DNA from: Rodentibacter caecimuris
Lineage (GTDB): Bacteria > Pseudomonadota > Gammaproteobacteria > Enterobacterales > Pasteurellaceae
Assembly (NCBI GenBank): GCA_001998905.1
Contig: MLAA01000006.1
Location: 1-41,493, forward strand
Length of the DNA: 41,493 nt
Direction of reading: 5' to 3'
Shown piece after piece: positions 9,444-19,177 of the stretch. Positions within the stretch are counted from its first letter, which is position 1, and every line of letters begins with the position of its first letter. A program made the translations under genes and the position numbers. The notes under the pieces were generated by a model. It was not told the origin of the DNA, did not search any database, and saw only the letters and a list, made by a program, of their open reading frames with translations.

Positions 9444-11043
9444 GATCATTTCCTTTGTGTTTTTCGATAAAGAGGAAGAGAGTAACGCATAATACTAATA
9501 ATATTAATGAAGTAACGGCGGCTTCTGTGCTTTTATATTGTCCGAGTTGCTGATATAAAAAATGAGGAAGAGAAGTAAAATCCTGATTGCCGAATAAGGC
9601 AATAGCGGTAAAATCTCCTAAGGAGATAGTTGTTGCAATAGCAAACGCGTATTTTAGGGGAGTATTTAATGTGGTTCGCTCAATATAATAAAAGCGTTTC
9701 CACCCTTGTAAATTGAGGGATAGACATAGCTTTTCATAATATTGCATATTTTGATTCATGGGTACGTTTAAAATCCGAATTACAAACGGTAGAGCGGTTA
9801 GTGCATTACAACATACAACAATGAAGAATAAATGATATGTTGAAAAATCTATATCTTGTAATAATAAAAATAGCCCTAATGCCAGAACAAGCGTTGGAAT
9901 AGCCAAAATCATCATGCCGATAGTTAAAATGAGGTTGACTATGTTGTGTTTTCTCAACCATTGTAATTGCCGCACCCATAATAATATGGCAATACCGAAT
10001 ATAAGAGAAACGAAAGCCGACGTAGGGGCGATTATTATTGAAAAAAGTAGTGCTTGTCTAAATAGAGGGTTTTGCCTGATTACCCATAATTGAGGGGCAA
10101 GCAGACCTTGTACCACAATGTTTATTAAAGGTAAAAAGATAAATAGGCAAACGATAGATAATACAAAAATGTGGAAAATTTTGGCCGCACTTTTGGGAGA
10201 GGGTAAGTAACGATATTGTTGGCTGAGTTGAGTTTCTAACGGGCGAGTAAAAAATTGGGCAACAATAAATAAAATGCAGCACAATAAACATTGAATGAGC
10301 GAAAATAAGGCTGCTTTCGGTAGATCAAATTCAAAAAAGACAGCTTGGTAAACGGCAACTTCTAAGGTGCTATATTGAGGCCCTCCCCCTAAGGCTAAAA
10401 CAATACTGAAGCTAGTAAAACAGAGGAGAAAGATCAGCATAAAAGTTGGCAAAATATGCTGTTTCAAGTAAGGCAATTCGATAAGTCGGAAAAAATGCCA
10501 ACCACGAATATTTAATTGTATAGCCAGACGATATTGCTCTGGTGGAACACTTTGCAATGCTTGAATCCCCATTCTGGCAGAAAGCGGGATATTAAAGAAA
10601 AGGTGGGCAATTAAAATCCCCTGTAAGCCGTAAATTCGGATTTGATTTTCTATACCTAAGAAGTGTAATAGTTGATTTAACCAGCCGGATATCCCAAAAA
10701 CACCCAGCAGACCAAATACTGCGAGTAATGAGGGTAATACAAAGGTAAGAGAAAGCAACTTTAATATAAATGATTTTGCAGGGAACTTGGTATAAAAAAA
10801 TGCTCTGGAAAATAGTAGCCCGATAAAAAGGGACAAAAACGCAGATAATGAGGCTTGCCCTAAACTAAACAAAATAATTCGGTGTAGATAATTATCTTGT
10901 TGTAAGGCTTCCCAGCTATAATTTCCACCCGCTGACCAAATTGTCGAGAGCGAGGTGCTATATAAAAAAATGATGCCTAAAATAACCACACTTCCGACTA
11001 GGTAATACTTGAGGCGGAAATGTGGTTGAAAAAATAAAGACAT
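9436..11043 (-). CDS. thiP: Thiamine ABC transporter permease ThiP
   Basis: This is the fused double permease of the thiamine importer, with two copies of the binding-protein-dependent transport inner-membrane domain (roughly residues 40-250 and 320-530) and about twelve membrane segments. EAA-like loops are visible in each half ([20 protein letters not shown] and [20 protein letters not shown]). The open frame extends upstream to an ATG at 11079, but I choose 11043. There the ATG shares one base with the thiB stop (TAATG), the product is 535 residues, close to the E. coli length, and the preceding 12 codons lie inside thiB. It overlaps thiQ by 8 bp at its 3' end. Confidence 0.93.
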   Translation of the reverse strand: MSLFFQPHFRLKYYLVGSVVILGIIFLYSTSLSTIWSAGGNYSWEALQQDNYLHRIILFSLGQASLSAFLSLFIGLLFSRAFFYTKFPAKSFILKLLSLTFVLPSLLAVFGLLGVFGISGWLNQLLHFLGIENQIRIYGLQGILIAHLFFNIPLSARMGIQALQSVPPEQYRLAIQLNIRGWHFFRLIELPYLKQHILPTFMLIFLLCFTSFSIVLALGGGPQYSTLEVAVYQAVFFEFDLPKAALFSLIQCLLCCILFIVAQFFTRPLETQLSQQYRYLPSPKSAAKIFHIFVLSIVCLFIFLPLINIVVQGLLAPQLWVIRQNPLFRQALLFSIIIAPTSAFVSLIFGIAILLWVRQLQWLRKHNIVNLILTIGMMILAIPTLVLALGLFLLLQDIDFSTYHLFFIVVCCNALTALPFVIRILNVPMNQNMQYYEKLCLSLNLQGWKRFYYIERTTLNTPLKYAFAIATTISLGDFTAIALFGNQDFTSLPHFLYQQLGQYKSTEAAVTSLILLVLCVTLFLFIEKHKGNDHD

Positions 11044-12038
11044 TATTGAGCCAATGCTTTTTGCCATTGGGTGATCCAAGTTTTAAGTTGATCGGTTGTG
11101 ATTGATGTCGTTTCTAGTATTGGTGTCGCCATTTGTTTGGCTCTTAGTGCATCAATATGAGGTTCGACAGGTGTAGCCGTTATTGGCAACATTACATTAT
11201 ATTTTGCTACATATTGTTGTGCTGTTGGTTCGATTAAAAAATTTAAAAAATTATCTGCACAAGGGGTTTTACTGTGAGTAACTTTGGCGGCGACTTCAAT
11301 TTGTAATATACCACCTTCTTTAAATTCTGCCGCAGCATAATGATCTTTTTGTTCAGAAAGAAGGTGGTAAAGTGGTGAGGTATTGTGGCTTAATACCATA
11401 TCTCCTTCACCTTTTAAGAATGCGCCGTAAGCTTCTGTCCAGCCTTTTGTTACCGTTACGGTATGTGTAGCGAGTTTTTGCCAAGCTTCTGCTATTTCCG
11501 AAGGGGTATAAACTTTATTCATCCACAATAACATTCCGCGTCCGATACTACTCGTTCGAGGATCTTGGTATAATACTTTAAGATCTTTTCTTTCTACAAG
11601 CTCTTTTAAGCTTTTAGGTGGATTGGTAAGTTTGTTTTTATCATAGATGAAAGCGTACTGTCCAAAATCATAGGGGAGAAAGGTGTTGTTTTGCCAAACT
11701 ATTGGTAAGTTAATTGTCGCCAGATCAAGTTTATGAGGAGTAAATATATTCAGTTTTTGGGCTTCATCTATTTGGTGGTTATCCAAGCCTAATACTATAT
11801 CCGCTTTGATTTTTTTTCCTTCTAACCGAACTCTATTAAATAACACGCCATTGTTATCAAAAGCGACATAGTTAAGTTTGCATTGAGGAAATTGGCGTTC
11901 AAAATCCGTTTTAATCTTGGGACCGGCTCCCCAGTCTGCTGAAAATGAGTCATAGGTATAAACTTGAAGAGGTGGATTTGTTTGAGCAGATAAAGAAAGC
12001 GGCAAAAGTGCGGTCAAAATAGCAAGTGTTTTTTTCAT
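11043..12038 (-). CDS. thiB: Periplasmic thiamine-binding protein ThiB (TbpA)
   Basis: This periplasmic receptor binds thiamine and its phosphates and delivers them to ThiPQ. The 331-residue product begins with a signal peptide (MKKTLAILTALLPLSLSA, probable cleavage before QT). It keeps the family hallmark YTYDSFSADWGAGPKIK and conserved stretches such as QDPRTSSIGRGMLLWM and KGWTEAYGAFLKGEGDM. It is first in the operon, with a TPP riboswitch ending about 59 bp upstream and a ribosome site (GGAG, 12047-12050 on the opposite strand) before the ATG. An uptake sequence at 12006-12014 lies inside the signal-peptide codons and encodes Thr-Ala-Leu. Confidence 0.95.
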   Translation of the reverse strand: MKKTLAILTALLPLSLSAQTNPPLQVYTYDSFSADWGAGPKIKTDFERQFPQCKLNYVAFDNNGVLFNRVRLEGKKIKADIVLGLDNHQIDEAQKLNIFTPHKLDLATINLPIVWQNNTFLPYDFGQYAFIYDKNKLTNPPKSLKELVERKDLKVLYQDPRTSSIGRGMLLWMNKVYTPSEIAEAWQKLATHTVTVTKGWTEAYGAFLKGEGDMVLSHNTSPLYHLLSEQKDHYAAAEFKEGGILQIEVAAKVTHSKTPCADNFLNFLIEPTAQQYVAKYNVMLPITATPVEPHIDALRAKQMATPILETTSITTDQLKTWITQWQKALAQ

Positions 12039-12096
12039 TGTGATTCTCCTAGTGGTTGTGAGGGAAACAGCACGACAATGAAAGGGAGGGAAAGGT

Positions 12097-12179
12097 AATT
12101 AGTTTCCTACGCCAGCATTAACTGTTTCAGGTTCTCGGGTATATTCTCAGCCTTCCGTAAGAAAGCACCCCGACTAATT
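12097..12179 (-). ncRNA. TPP (THI-element) riboswitch controlling thiBPQ
   Basis: Read on the minus strand, the sequence has the conserved TPP aptamer blocks in order: GGGGTGC, GGCTGAGAATATACCC, GAGAACCTG, then AATGCTGGCGTAGGAA. The P1 stem is formed by 12173-12179 with 12097-12103, a perfect 7-bp match. The aptamer lies between the promoter at 12202-12230 and thiB, so thiamine pyrophosphate should shut down importer expression. I see no strong terminator between aptamer and gene, and the ribosome site is close, so control by blocking translation is more likely. Confidence 0.95.
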
Positions 12180-12201
12180 GAGAACTAAGTGTATAGTGCT
12201 T

Positions 12202-12230
12202 ATTATAAAATTACAATGTATTTTTAACAA
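12202..12230 (-). promoter_or_regulatory. Sigma-70 promoter of thiBPQ
   Basis: On the minus strand, TTGTTA (12225-12230) and a perfect TATAAT (12202-12207) are separated by 17 bp. Transcription would start just before the TPP aptamer. Confidence 0.75.
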
Positions 12231-12266
12231 AAGGGGAAAATCCCTCATCTTCCCCTTTTAAAAGTG

Positions 12267-13583
12267 CTAAATTGCAAATAAGTCATTGAAATTTTCAGCC
12301 ATTGTAGGGTGAGTGAAAATTTGTGTTTGGAATTGAGTATAGGGTATTTGACAATTCATCGCTAAGACAATCATATTGATTAATTCGGCAGATTCCGCAC
12401 CAAATAATGTCGCGCCTAGAATCAATTTAGTTTGAGGATCCACTAAAACTTTAAATAATCCGCGTAGATCGCCGTTGACATGCGCTCTAGGCATAGCCAT
12501 CACAGGTAATTCTTTGGCGATATAATTTATACCTGCTTGTTTTGCTTCATCTTCATTCAAACCGATGCGAGAAAGAGGGGGATCTATGAAGAGGGTGGTG
12601 GGTACGTTTTGACGATTTTTTAATGAATAATCTGTTTTACCATTTAAGTAATTGAAAATAATTCGAAAATCATCTAATGAAATGTAGGTGAATTGTGCCC
12701 CTCCATTAACATCTCCAGCAGCAAATATATTTTTTACATTCGTTTCGCAAAATTCATTGATTTCAATTGCGCCGCGAGGAGTGAGTTTTATATCTGTATT
12801 TTCTAATCCTAAGTCTTCAACATTAGGTTTTCGTCCCGTTGCATAGAGTACGCTATCAAATATAAATTCATCATTTAGGGTTTGAATGATGACTTGTTCA
12901 CCTTGATTTTTCACCTGTGTAATTTGGCTATTTAATTCGAATTTTACTTTTTGTTGGTTGAGATATTCTTGTGCTAGCACAGAAAATTTTTCTTCTTCAC
13001 GCATTAAAATGCGAGAATTTGAGTCAAATACAGTAACTTCTGTTTCCTGTTTGGCATATAAGCTGGCAAATTCTAAACCAATATTACCAGCACCAATGAT
13101 ACCTAATCGTTTAGGCTGTTTGGTTAATTGCTGAATTCCCGTACTATCAAAGACATTTTTCGCTGTTGCCAACCCTTCAATCGGTAATTGCACAGAACTT
13201 GCTCCAGTATTGATAAGGATAATCTCTCCCTCAAGTTGTTCGCAATCTCCATTTTTTGCCGTTATTTCAATTATTTTATTACGGATAAAGCGAGCTTTAG
13301 CTGTATAGATATCAGCATAAGTGCTGAACGTTGCATAATTTTTGTTGCGTAAGCGCGTAGTAACGGTATTTTTTTCTTCCATTGCTTGTTGGAATGTTTT
13401 GCCATGTTCTGATGCCACGATTAAAGTTTTCGTTGGGATGCAACCAATATTGATACAAGTTCCGCCATACATTAAGTCGCTTTTTTCAATAATTGCCACT
13501 TTTTTACCTTGTGAGCCTAGCTTTGCTGCAAGTGTTTTACCGGCTTTCCCGAAGCCAATGACGATGAGATCGTAATATTTCAT
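12267..13583 (-). CDS. rclA: RclA-like pyridine nucleotide-disulfide oxidoreductase
   Basis: This is a FAD- and NAD(P)H-dependent class I disulfide reductase. The 438 residues have the N-terminal FAD fold (VIGFGKAGKTLA), the redox pair C43-C48 in GGTCINIGCIPTK, a second dinucleotide fold at about 161 (GIIGAGNIGLEFA), the FAD motif IFAAGDVNGG and the dimer-interface H425-P426 (THPTMAENFND). Overall resemblance, including FGKAGKTLA, MYGGTCINIGCIPTKTL, QFTYISLDD and the PPLSR(I/V)G region, is strongest to E. coli RclA (441 residues), a copper/hypochlorite-related reductase. No rclR, rclB or rclC homologue lies alongside, so regulation may differ. Lipoamide dehydrogenase and mercuric reductase are the other members of this fold; neither context fits. 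Confidence 0.85.
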   Translation of the reverse strand: MKYYDLIVIGFGKAGKTLAAKLGSQGKKVAIIEKSDLMYGGTCINIGCIPTKTLIVASEHGKTFQQAMEEKNTVTTRLRNKNYATFSTYADIYTAKARFIRNKIIEITAKNGDCEQLEGEIILINTGASSVQLPIEGLATAKNVFDSTGIQQLTKQPKRLGIIGAGNIGLEFASLYAKQETEVTVFDSNSRILMREEEKFSVLAQEYLNQQKVKFELNSQITQVKNQGEQVIIQTLNDEFIFDSVLYATGRKPNVEDLGLENTDIKLTPRGAIEINEFCETNVKNIFAAGDVNGGAQFTYISLDDFRIIFNYLNGKTDYSLKNRQNVPTTLFIDPPLSRIGLNEDEAKQAGINYIAKELPVMAMPRAHVNGDLRGLFKVLVDPQTKLILGATLFGAESAELINMIVLAMNCQIPYTQFQTQIFTHPTMAENFNDLFAI

Positions 13584-13674
13584 AGCTATTCCTTTGTTTT
13601 GATCAGGCTGATATTTTATTATAGAGCAATTTTACGAAAAATTTTTAGTCAAAAAATCTCATTTATTCAAAAAA

Positions 13675-13698
13675 TAAGAGCGTTATAAAACGCTCTTA
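13675..13698 (-). terminator. Terminator of the DUF945 gene
   Basis: A perfect 10-bp stem (13675-13684 with 13689-13698) with a 4-nt loop is followed on the minus strand by TTTTTT (after the stem). It stands between the DUF945 gene and rclA. Confidence 0.85.
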
Positions 13699-13735
13699 AG
13701 TGTAATTTAATAGACTGAAATCATGGGATGATTAG

Positions 13736-15163
13736 CTATAGACCTATACTCATGGCTAGCATAAAGAGAGCCAGATTCACTTGTTCTTCTGGAATCACCT
13801 TGCCATTTAATTTTAATTCGCCGTTTTCCAGTACAATGTTTAACTGCATATTTTTTTCGTTATTGATAAATATGCCTTTAGCGGCACTTGCTTGTGCCAT
13901 TTTTTCCACTTCAGTGTTTGCATCAATATTTGGAGGGCCTATTTTTGAGAAAATATCAATCATTGCTGTTTTATCTAGCTGTACATTAGCATTTAATGCA
14001 GATAATTGACGTAAGATTGAATTTTCTTCGCTGAGATCAAACTTAGGGTCTTTAATAAGCGCGATATTTAAATCACCGTATAATTTTCCTTTATCGTTAT
14101 TGAGTTCAAGTTTAGATATTTTTAATTGAGGTTGGTTATTTAAAATATCTAACGCAGTTTGTTCTAATTTTTGTTCTAATAGTTCGGATTGGTGCTTATT
14201 ATCTGCTGTTCCTTCTGATTTAATTAAAGCAAAGATGGTTTGATAGATGTCATTTAAAGCATTGCCATCCAAATGATTTAATTCAATATCATAATTAAAT
14301 TTTCCGTAATTTTTATCATTGGCGATAATTTCGTTAATTTGATAGTCATTTCTTTGATTAATGAAGTTATCGACCACTTTACTCTGTGAATTAGTAGAAA
14401 GCGATTTTAAACTGATATGATTTTTTTCTTTACCATTATAATGTTCTTTAATATCTAGCGACTCCAATTTTAGTTCAGAATTGCCGTTATATAAATATGC
14501 CCACTTGGTTGGAATAGCTTCGGATTTACCTGTCAGACCTTTTAATGCAAAAGTTAAGTGATCAGTCGTGATTTTAATATTATCGGCCTGATATTCTACG
14601 TTGCCAGCAAACTCTTTGTTGAGATTAACTTTCGCAATAAAATCAGACCAATTAATCGTATTGCCTTCATTATTGGAGGTTTCTCCAGAATGGATATTAA
14701 TATTTAATGAAGTGTTAGCTGCATAATCGGTATAACCGCTAAATGTAATTGGTTTATCGTTTTTGATAGCATCGAAGACAACTTGAGTAGTATCGTTTTT
14801 ATTCAATTGCCCATCAAAGGAGAACATTACGGGTAAGAAATTCAAGGCTGTTAAACGATTTAACGGTAGTGGACCATGATAGATTGTAGCGGAAGTCGGA
14901 ATGATAAAACGTTGGTTATCTTTGACATTTTCAATAATAATTTCATCGCTAATATCGGAACTAAAGAAGTTTCGTTCAAACTTCTGATTTTTGTATTCTA
15001 CCTTTAATACTGAATCTAGTCCTAACTGTTTGAATTGTTGATTTTGAAATTCAATTTGGCGTAAGTATTCTTGTTCAGCTTTTTGACCCGTATACCAAGT
15101 TCCGCCTAGCCATAATATACCTAGCCCCGCAATAAGGCCTAAGGCAAGTTTAGATTTTTTCAT
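13736..15163 (-). CDS. DUF945 / YdgA-like protein
   Basis: This is a conserved protein of unknown function. From the chosen start it has 475 residues: one N-terminal hydrophobic segment (KLALGLIAGLGILWLGGTWY) followed by a short polar stretch (GQKAEQEYLRQIE) and a long, beta-rich, repetitive domain typical of the DUF945 family, which is predicted to be periplasmic and membrane-anchored. The open frame extends upstream to 15208, but the ATG at 15163 (MKKSKLALG) has AAGGAA 7-8 bp before it and gives a standard signal-anchor start. It is divergent from dnaK, with 267 bp between, and has its own terminator. Family assignment is by overall pattern, not by a catalytic motif. Confidence 0.75.
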   Translation of the reverse strand: MKKSKLALGLIAGLGILWLGGTWYTGQKAEQEYLRQIEFQNQQFKQLGLDSVLKVEYKNQKFERNFFSSDISDEIIIENVKDNQRFIIPTSATIYHGPLPLNRLTALNFLPVMFSFDGQLNKNDTTQVVFDAIKNDKPITFSGYTDYAANTSLNINIHSGETSNNEGNTINWSDFIAKVNLNKEFAGNVEYQADNIKITTDHLTFALKGLTGKSEAIPTKWAYLYNGNSELKLESLDIKEHYNGKEKNHISLKSLSTNSQSKVVDNFINQRNDYQINEIIANDKNYGKFNYDIELNHLDGNALNDIYQTIFALIKSEGTADNKHQSELLEQKLEQTALDILNNQPQLKISKLELNNDKGKLYGDLNIALIKDPKFDLSEENSILRQLSALNANVQLDKTAMIDIFSKIGPPNIDANTEVEKMAQASAAKGIFINNEKNMQLNIVLENGELKLNGKVIPEEQVNLALFMLAMSIGL

Positions 15164-15340
15164 TTTTAATTCCTTAATGGGTGGTAAAATCAAATCACAA
15201 TCTACCACAATTTAGGTGTAATACCAATGAAGCTCAATATTTTTTCTTCTTTCTGTCTTGAACTCGGCTCAATCGGACTTATTTTAGAAACATAATGGAT
15301 TTTGACCGCACTTTGATAGAAAAATTTTTTAACAATAGCT

Positions 15341-15369
15341 CTTGAAATATGTAACGGCATCCACATTTA
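15341..15369 (+). promoter_or_regulatory. Sigma-32 (heat-shock) promoter of dnaK
   Basis: CTTGAAA (15341-15347) matches the sigma-32 -35 element exactly. CCACATTTA (15361-15369), 13 bp further on, matches the CCCCATNT-type -10 with one change. It lies 62 bp before dnaK, as expected for the heat-shock operon. An uptake sequence sits just upstream at 15305-15313. Confidence 0.8.
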
Positions 15370-15430
15370 ACAAATCGTGAACGCAAAATGACATAATTTT
15401 GCAAATGAAATTTAATCTAGGAGAACAAAA

Positions 15431-17341
15431 ATGGGAAAAATTATTGGTATTGACTTAGGGACGACAAACTCTTGTGTAGCCGTGATGGACGGTGATAAAC
15501 CGCGTGTAATTGAAAATGCTGAAGGAGATCGTACCACGCCGTCAATTATTGCCTATACCAACGATAATGAAACCTTAGTCGGTCAACCGGCAAAACGTCA
15601 AGCAGTAACTAATCCGAAAAATACGTTATTTGCTATTAAACGTTTAATCGGTCGTCGTTTTGAAGATGCTGAAGTGAAACGCGATATTGATATTATGCCG
15701 TTTGAAATTACCAAAGCGGACAACGGTGATGCTTGGGTTAGTGTAAAAGGTGAAAAATTAGCGCCTCCACAAATTTCTGCTGAAGTGTTGAAAAAAATGA
15801 AGAAAACCGCAGAAGATTTCTTGGGTGAGTCCGTAACAGAAGCGGTAATTACTGTACCTGCATATTTTAACGATGCACAGCGCCAAGCAACAAAAGATGC
15901 GGGTCGTATTGCTGGATTAGATGTTAAACGTATTATAAATGAACCGACAGCAGCTGCCTTGGCTTATGGTTTAGATAAAGGAACTGGTAATAAAACCATT
16001 GCAGTTTATGACTTAGGGGGCGGTACATTCGATTTATCCATAATCGAAATTGATGAAGTAGGTGGTGAGAAAACTTTTGAAGTGTTAGCAACTAATGGTG
16101 ATACTCATTTAGGTGGTGAAGACTTCGATAACCGTGTGATTAACTATTTAGTTGATGAATTCAAAAAGGAACAAGGTGTCGATTTACGCAATGACCCGCT
16201 AGCAATGCAACGTTTAAAAGAAGCTGGTGAGAAAGCTAAAATAGAACTTTCTTCCGCGCAACAAACGGATGTAAATTTACCTTATATCACTGCGGATGCG
16301 ACAGGACCTAAACACTTAAATATTAAATTAACCCGTGCCAAACTGGAGTCTTTAGTAGAAGATTTAGTGGCAAAATCATTAGAGCCTGTGAAAGTTGCAT
16401 TATCTGATGCCGGTTTAAACGCTGCACAAATTGATGATGTAATCTTAGTGGGTGGTCAAACTCGTATGCCGTTAGTGCAACAAAAAGTTGAGGAATTCTT
16501 TGGTAAAGCACCTCGTAAAGATGTTAATCCAGATGAAGCGGTTGCGGTAGGTGCAGCTGTTCAAGGTGGTGTATTAGCCGGCGATGTAACCGATGTATTA
16601 TTATTAGATGTTACTCCATTATCATTAGGCATTGAGACAATGGGTGGTGTAATGACTACTTTAATTGAGAAAAATACTACGATTCCAACTAAAAAATCAC
16701 AAGTGTTCTCGACCGCTGAAGATAATCAAAGTGCAGTAACTATTCATGTACTTCAAGGTGAACGTAAACAAGCGTCAGCAAATAAATCTTTAGGTCAATT
16801 TAACCTTGAAGGTATTAATCCTGCACCACGCGGTATGCCACAAATTGAAGTAACTTTTGATATTGATGCAGACGGTATTATCCATGTATCAGCGAAAGAT
16901 AAAGGTACAGGTAAAGAGCAAAAAATTACTATTAAAGCCTCTTCTGGTTTAAGTGATGAAGAAATTCAACAAATGGTGCGTGATGCGGAAGCGAATGCTG
17001 ATGCAGACCGTAAATTTGAGGAATTAGTACAAGCTCGTAATCAAGCTGATCATTTAGTCCACAGTACTCGTAAACAGTTAAGTGAAGTGGGTGATAAATT
17101 ATCTGCTGAAGATAAAGCACCGATTGAAACGGCAGTAAATGAGCTTGAAACTGCTGCAAAAGGCGAAGATAAAGCAGCGATTGATGCCAAAGTTCAGGCA
17201 TTAATTCAGGTTTCGGAAAAACTAATTCAAGCCGGACAAGCACAGGCTCAATCCGATGCTAACGCTCAACAAGCCCAAGGCGCCAAAGGCAATGATGATG
17301 TCGTTGATGCTGAATTTGAAGAAGTGAAAGATAACAAGTAA
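15431..17341 (+). CDS. dnaK: Chaperone DnaK (Hsp70)
   Basis: This is the ATP-dependent cytoplasmic Hsp70 chaperone, working with DnaJ and GrpE. The 636-residue protein has the nucleotide-binding domain to about 385 with signatures [25 protein letters not shown] and [13 protein letters not shown], the conserved linker [16 protein letters not shown], the substrate-binding beta domain and a helical lid ending in [15 protein letters not shown]. Length matches E. coli (638). Ribosome site AGGAG (15419-15423) precedes the ATG by 7 bp. It has a heat-shock promoter, and a terminator follows before dnaJ. Confidence 0.98.
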   Translation: MGKIIGIDLGTTNSCVAVMDGDKPRVIENAEGDRTTPSIIAYTNDNETLVGQPAKRQAVTNPKNTLFAIKRLIGRRFEDAEVKRDIDIMPFEITKADNGDAWVSVKGEKLAPPQISAEVLKKMKKTAEDFLGESVTEAVITVPAYFNDAQRQATKDAGRIAGLDVKRIINEPTAAALAYGLDKGTGNKTIAVYDLGGGTFDLSIIEIDEVGGEKTFEVLATNGDTHLGGEDFDNRVINYLVDEFKKEQGVDLRNDPLAMQRLKEAGEKAKIELSSAQQTDVNLPYITADATGPKHLNIKLTRAKLESLVEDLVAKSLEPVKVALSDAGLNAAQIDDVILVGGQTRMPLVQQKVEEFFGKAPRKDVNPDEAVAVGAAVQGGVLAGDVTDVLLLDVTPLSLGIETMGGVMTTLIEKNTTIPTKKSQVFSTAEDNQSAVTIHVLQGERKQASANKSLGQFNLEGINPAPRGMPQIEVTFDIDADGIIHVSAKDKGTGKEQKITIKASSGLSDEEIQQMVRDAEANADADRKFEELVQARNQADHLVHSTRKQLSEVGDKLSAEDKAPIETAVNELETAAKGEDKAAIDAKVQALIQVSEKLIQAGQAQAQSDANAQQAQGAKGNDDVVDAEFEEVKDNK

Positions 17342-17357
17342 TTCTTGTTAAAAAGAG

Positions 17358-17381
17358 AAGGGCGTAGTGATACGCCCTTTT
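17358..17381 (+). terminator. Terminator between dnaK and dnaJ
   Basis: A 9-bp stem (17358-17366 with 17371-17379) with a 4-nt loop and a short T run lies 16 bp after dnaK. Expression of dnaJ must come from read-through or a further promoter in the 402-bp gap. Confidence 0.75.
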
Positions 17382-17633
17382 GGTGTATATAAAGGAAGTG
17401 AGGGCAGATTCTGATTTAAATTTTTATCTGTTTGAGAATAAGAAATAATGAAAAATCAGTTTAAAATCAACCGCACTTTTGGTGTTGGAATAAATAACTT
17501 CCTCTAAATTTTGTATAAATCGCCCGAATGTAGAGGTATTTTTAGCAGAGATTTTTTTGTTTGAGCGTAGCGAGTTGACTTTTCTGTCAATAAAATACTA
17601 ATTAAGGAAGGATTAACGATTTGAATGATGGGG

Positions 17634-17665
17634 ACTTTCTTTACTTTTTATAAGCAAGAGAAAGT
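17634..17665. repeat. Imperfect hairpin element in the dnaK-dnaJ gap
   Basis: ACTTTCTTTACTT (17634-17646) pairs with AAGCAAGAGAAAGT (17652-17665) with one bulge and one mismatch, followed by GGGGCGCC. It resembles small intergenic hairpins that recur in related genomes. The 402-bp gap (17342-17743) otherwise holds the dnaK terminator and an uptake sequence at 17470-17478. A TTGACT at 17576-17581 might be part of a dnaJ promoter, but I see no good -10. Confidence 0.4.
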
Positions 17666-17743
17666 GGGGCGCCATTGGCGAAAGAAGATTTAAAATAACA
17701 AACTTTAAAAATTACAGCAGAACAAACGATACGGTAGAACCTA

Positions 17744-18880
17744 ATGGCAAAACAAGATTACTATGAACTACTCGGCATTCAGAAAGGTGCCGATGATAAA
17801 GAAATTAAGCGAGCTTATAAAAAGCTTGCAATGCAATATCATCCGGATAGAACCAAAGGGGATAAAGCAAAGGAAGAAAAATTTAAAGAAATTCAAGAAG
17901 CCTATGAAGTGTTAGGTGATAAAGAGAAACGAGCTGCTTATGATCAGTATGGCCATGCAGCCTTTGAACAAGGCGGTTTCGGCGGAGGCGGATTTAACGG
18001 CGGTTTCGGTGGAGCCGATTTCGGAGATATCTTTGGTGATATGTTTGGTGATATCTTTGGCGGCGGTGGACGTGGACGTCAACGAGTAGTCCGCGGTGAA
18101 GATTTACGCTACGACATTGAAATTAGTCTAGAAGAAGCGGTAAAAGGCACAACCAAGGATATTCAAATTAATACTCTTGCTCAGTGTGATAGTTGTAACG
18201 GAAGTGGGGCAGAAAAAGGCTCGAAAGTGGAGGCTTGTTCGACTTGTCATGGGGCTGGACGGGTTCGTCGGCAACAAGGCTTTTTTGTTACTGAACAAGT
18301 TTGTCCAACTTGTCATGGTTCCGGTAAAAAAATTGAAAATCCTTGTAAAAAATGTCATGGTGAAGGACGTATTCATAAGAAGAAAAATTTATCAGTTAAA
18401 ATTCCACCTGGTGTAGATACCGGAAATCAACTTCGTTTAAGTGGTGAAGGTGCAGCAGGTGAAAATGGTGCTCCGGCTGGTGATTTGTATGTGGTTATTC
18501 ATGTTAAAGACCATGAAATTTTTGAACGAGATGGCGCAAATCTCTATTGTGAGGTTCCAATTAGCTTCACAATGGCAGCGTTAGGTGGAGAAATTGAAGT
18601 GCCGACTTTAGACGGTCGCTTAAAAGTAAAAATTCCAGAAGAAACCCAAACTGGTAAGTTATTACGTTTACGCGGTAAAGGTATTGTATCGGCAAGAGCT
18701 GGTTATGTGGGTGATTTAATTTGTAAGATAGTAGTCGAAACGCCAATAAAATTAAATGAAGAACAAAAGGAATTATTAAAAAAATTAGAAGAAAGTTTGG
18801 AAGGAAAAACCAAACACCGTCCTAAATCGTCTAGTTTTTTAGACGGAGTAAAAAAATTCTTTGACAATTTAGGTAAGTAA
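17744..18880 (+). CDS. dnaJ: Chaperone DnaJ (Hsp40)
   Basis: This co-chaperone delivers substrates to DnaK and stimulates its ATPase. The 378 residues show a J domain with HPD at 33-35, a glycine/phenylalanine region (about 75-110), four zinc-binding CxxCxGxG repeats ([32 protein letters not shown], about 145-210) and the C-terminal substrate-binding domains. This is full length for a type I DnaJ. The gap to dnaK is unusually long (402 bp) and contains a terminator, so the two genes may be only partly co-transcribed. A terminator follows at once. Confidence 0.97.
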   Translation: MAKQDYYELLGIQKGADDKEIKRAYKKLAMQYHPDRTKGDKAKEEKFKEIQEAYEVLGDKEKRAAYDQYGHAAFEQGGFGGGGFNGGFGGADFGDIFGDMFGDIFGGGGRGRQRVVRGEDLRYDIEISLEEAVKGTTKDIQINTLAQCDSCNGSGAEKGSKVEACSTCHGAGRVRRQQGFFVTEQVCPTCHGSGKKIENPCKKCHGEGRIHKKKNLSVKIPPGVDTGNQLRLSGEGAAGENGAPAGDLYVVIHVKDHEIFERDGANLYCEVPISFTMAALGGEIEVPTLDGRLKVKIPEETQTGKLLRLRGKGIVSARAGYVGDLICKIVVETPIKLNEEQKELLKKLEESLEGKTKHRPKSSSFLDGVKKFFDNLGK

Positions 18881-18883
18881 TCC

Positions 18884-18918
18884 AAAGCTATGCAGCAAAG
18901 TTGCATAGCTTTTATTTT
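18884..18918 (+). terminator. Rho-independent terminator of dnaJ
   Basis: A perfect 11-bp stem (18884-18894 with 18902-18912) with a 7-nt loop runs into TTTATTTTT three bases after the dnaJ stop codon. Confidence 0.9.
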
Positions 18919-18947
18919 TGTTCTATAGATAATTTTATAAAAAAGGG

Positions 18948-18976
18948 TTGCGCACCCTAGAATTTTTGCGTATATT
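18948..18976 (+). promoter_or_regulatory. Promoter of the histidine operon
   Basis: TTGCGC (18948-18953) and TATATT (18971-18976) are separated by 17 bp, about 28 bp before the hisL start codon. It lies immediately after the dnaJ terminator. Confidence 0.6.
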
Positions 18977-19003
18977 CGGAAGTATTCAATTTTGGAGCAT
19001 AGA

Positions 19004-19051
19004 ATGAACTTTATTCGTATTAACCATCACCACCATCATTTTCCTGAATAG
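19004..19051 (+). CDS. hisL: Histidine operon leader peptide HisL
   Basis: This is a 15-codon open frame (MNFIRINHHHHHFPE) with GGAG 6 bp upstream and five consecutive histidine codons. Its translation rate senses charged tRNA-His. It lies 66 bp before the attenuator terminator and 126 bp before hisG. The codons for Phe-Pro-Glu after the histidines fall in an RNA segment that can pair further downstream, so the ribosome's position could choose between terminator and antiterminator. Confidence 0.92.
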   Translation: MNFIRINHHHHHFPE

Positions 19052-19147
19052 TCTTTCGGGCATTTGGTGTGTTCGGAAGAAAACTTCCGAGTACGAGTAA
19101 ACCCAAGCTTATTCACAACCCCTCGGAAGGAATTTCGAGGGGTTTTT
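19041..19147 (+). promoter_or_regulatory. his attenuator with alternative RNA stems
   Basis: The terminator stem is AACCCCTCG (19117-19125) with CGAGGGGTT (19136-19144) plus a T run. A competing antiterminator is perfect: CTTCCGAG (19084-19091) with CTCGGAAG (19122-19129), which uses part of the terminator's 5' arm. Upstream, TCGGAAG (19073-19079) can pair with CTTCCGA (19084-19090), freeing the terminator. TTCCTGAA (19041-19048), inside hisL, can pair with TTCGGAA (19072-19078) with one bulge. Inference: a ribosome stalled at the first His codons leaves the hisL segment free and favours antitermination; a ribosome reaching the stop codon masks it and favours termination. Confidence 0.85.
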
Positions 19148-19177
19148 CTTTATCAAAAATAACAATGGAAACGCGAT

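Noticed and set aside
11044-11079. Upstream ATG of thiP at 11079
   Set aside because: It lies within thiB and adds residues not typical of the family; the TAATG junction at 11043 is better supported.
19022-19045. Run of histidine codons as a cloning tag or vector sequence
   Set aside because: It lies in a proper leader peptide with promoter, ribosome site and attenuator in front of hisG.
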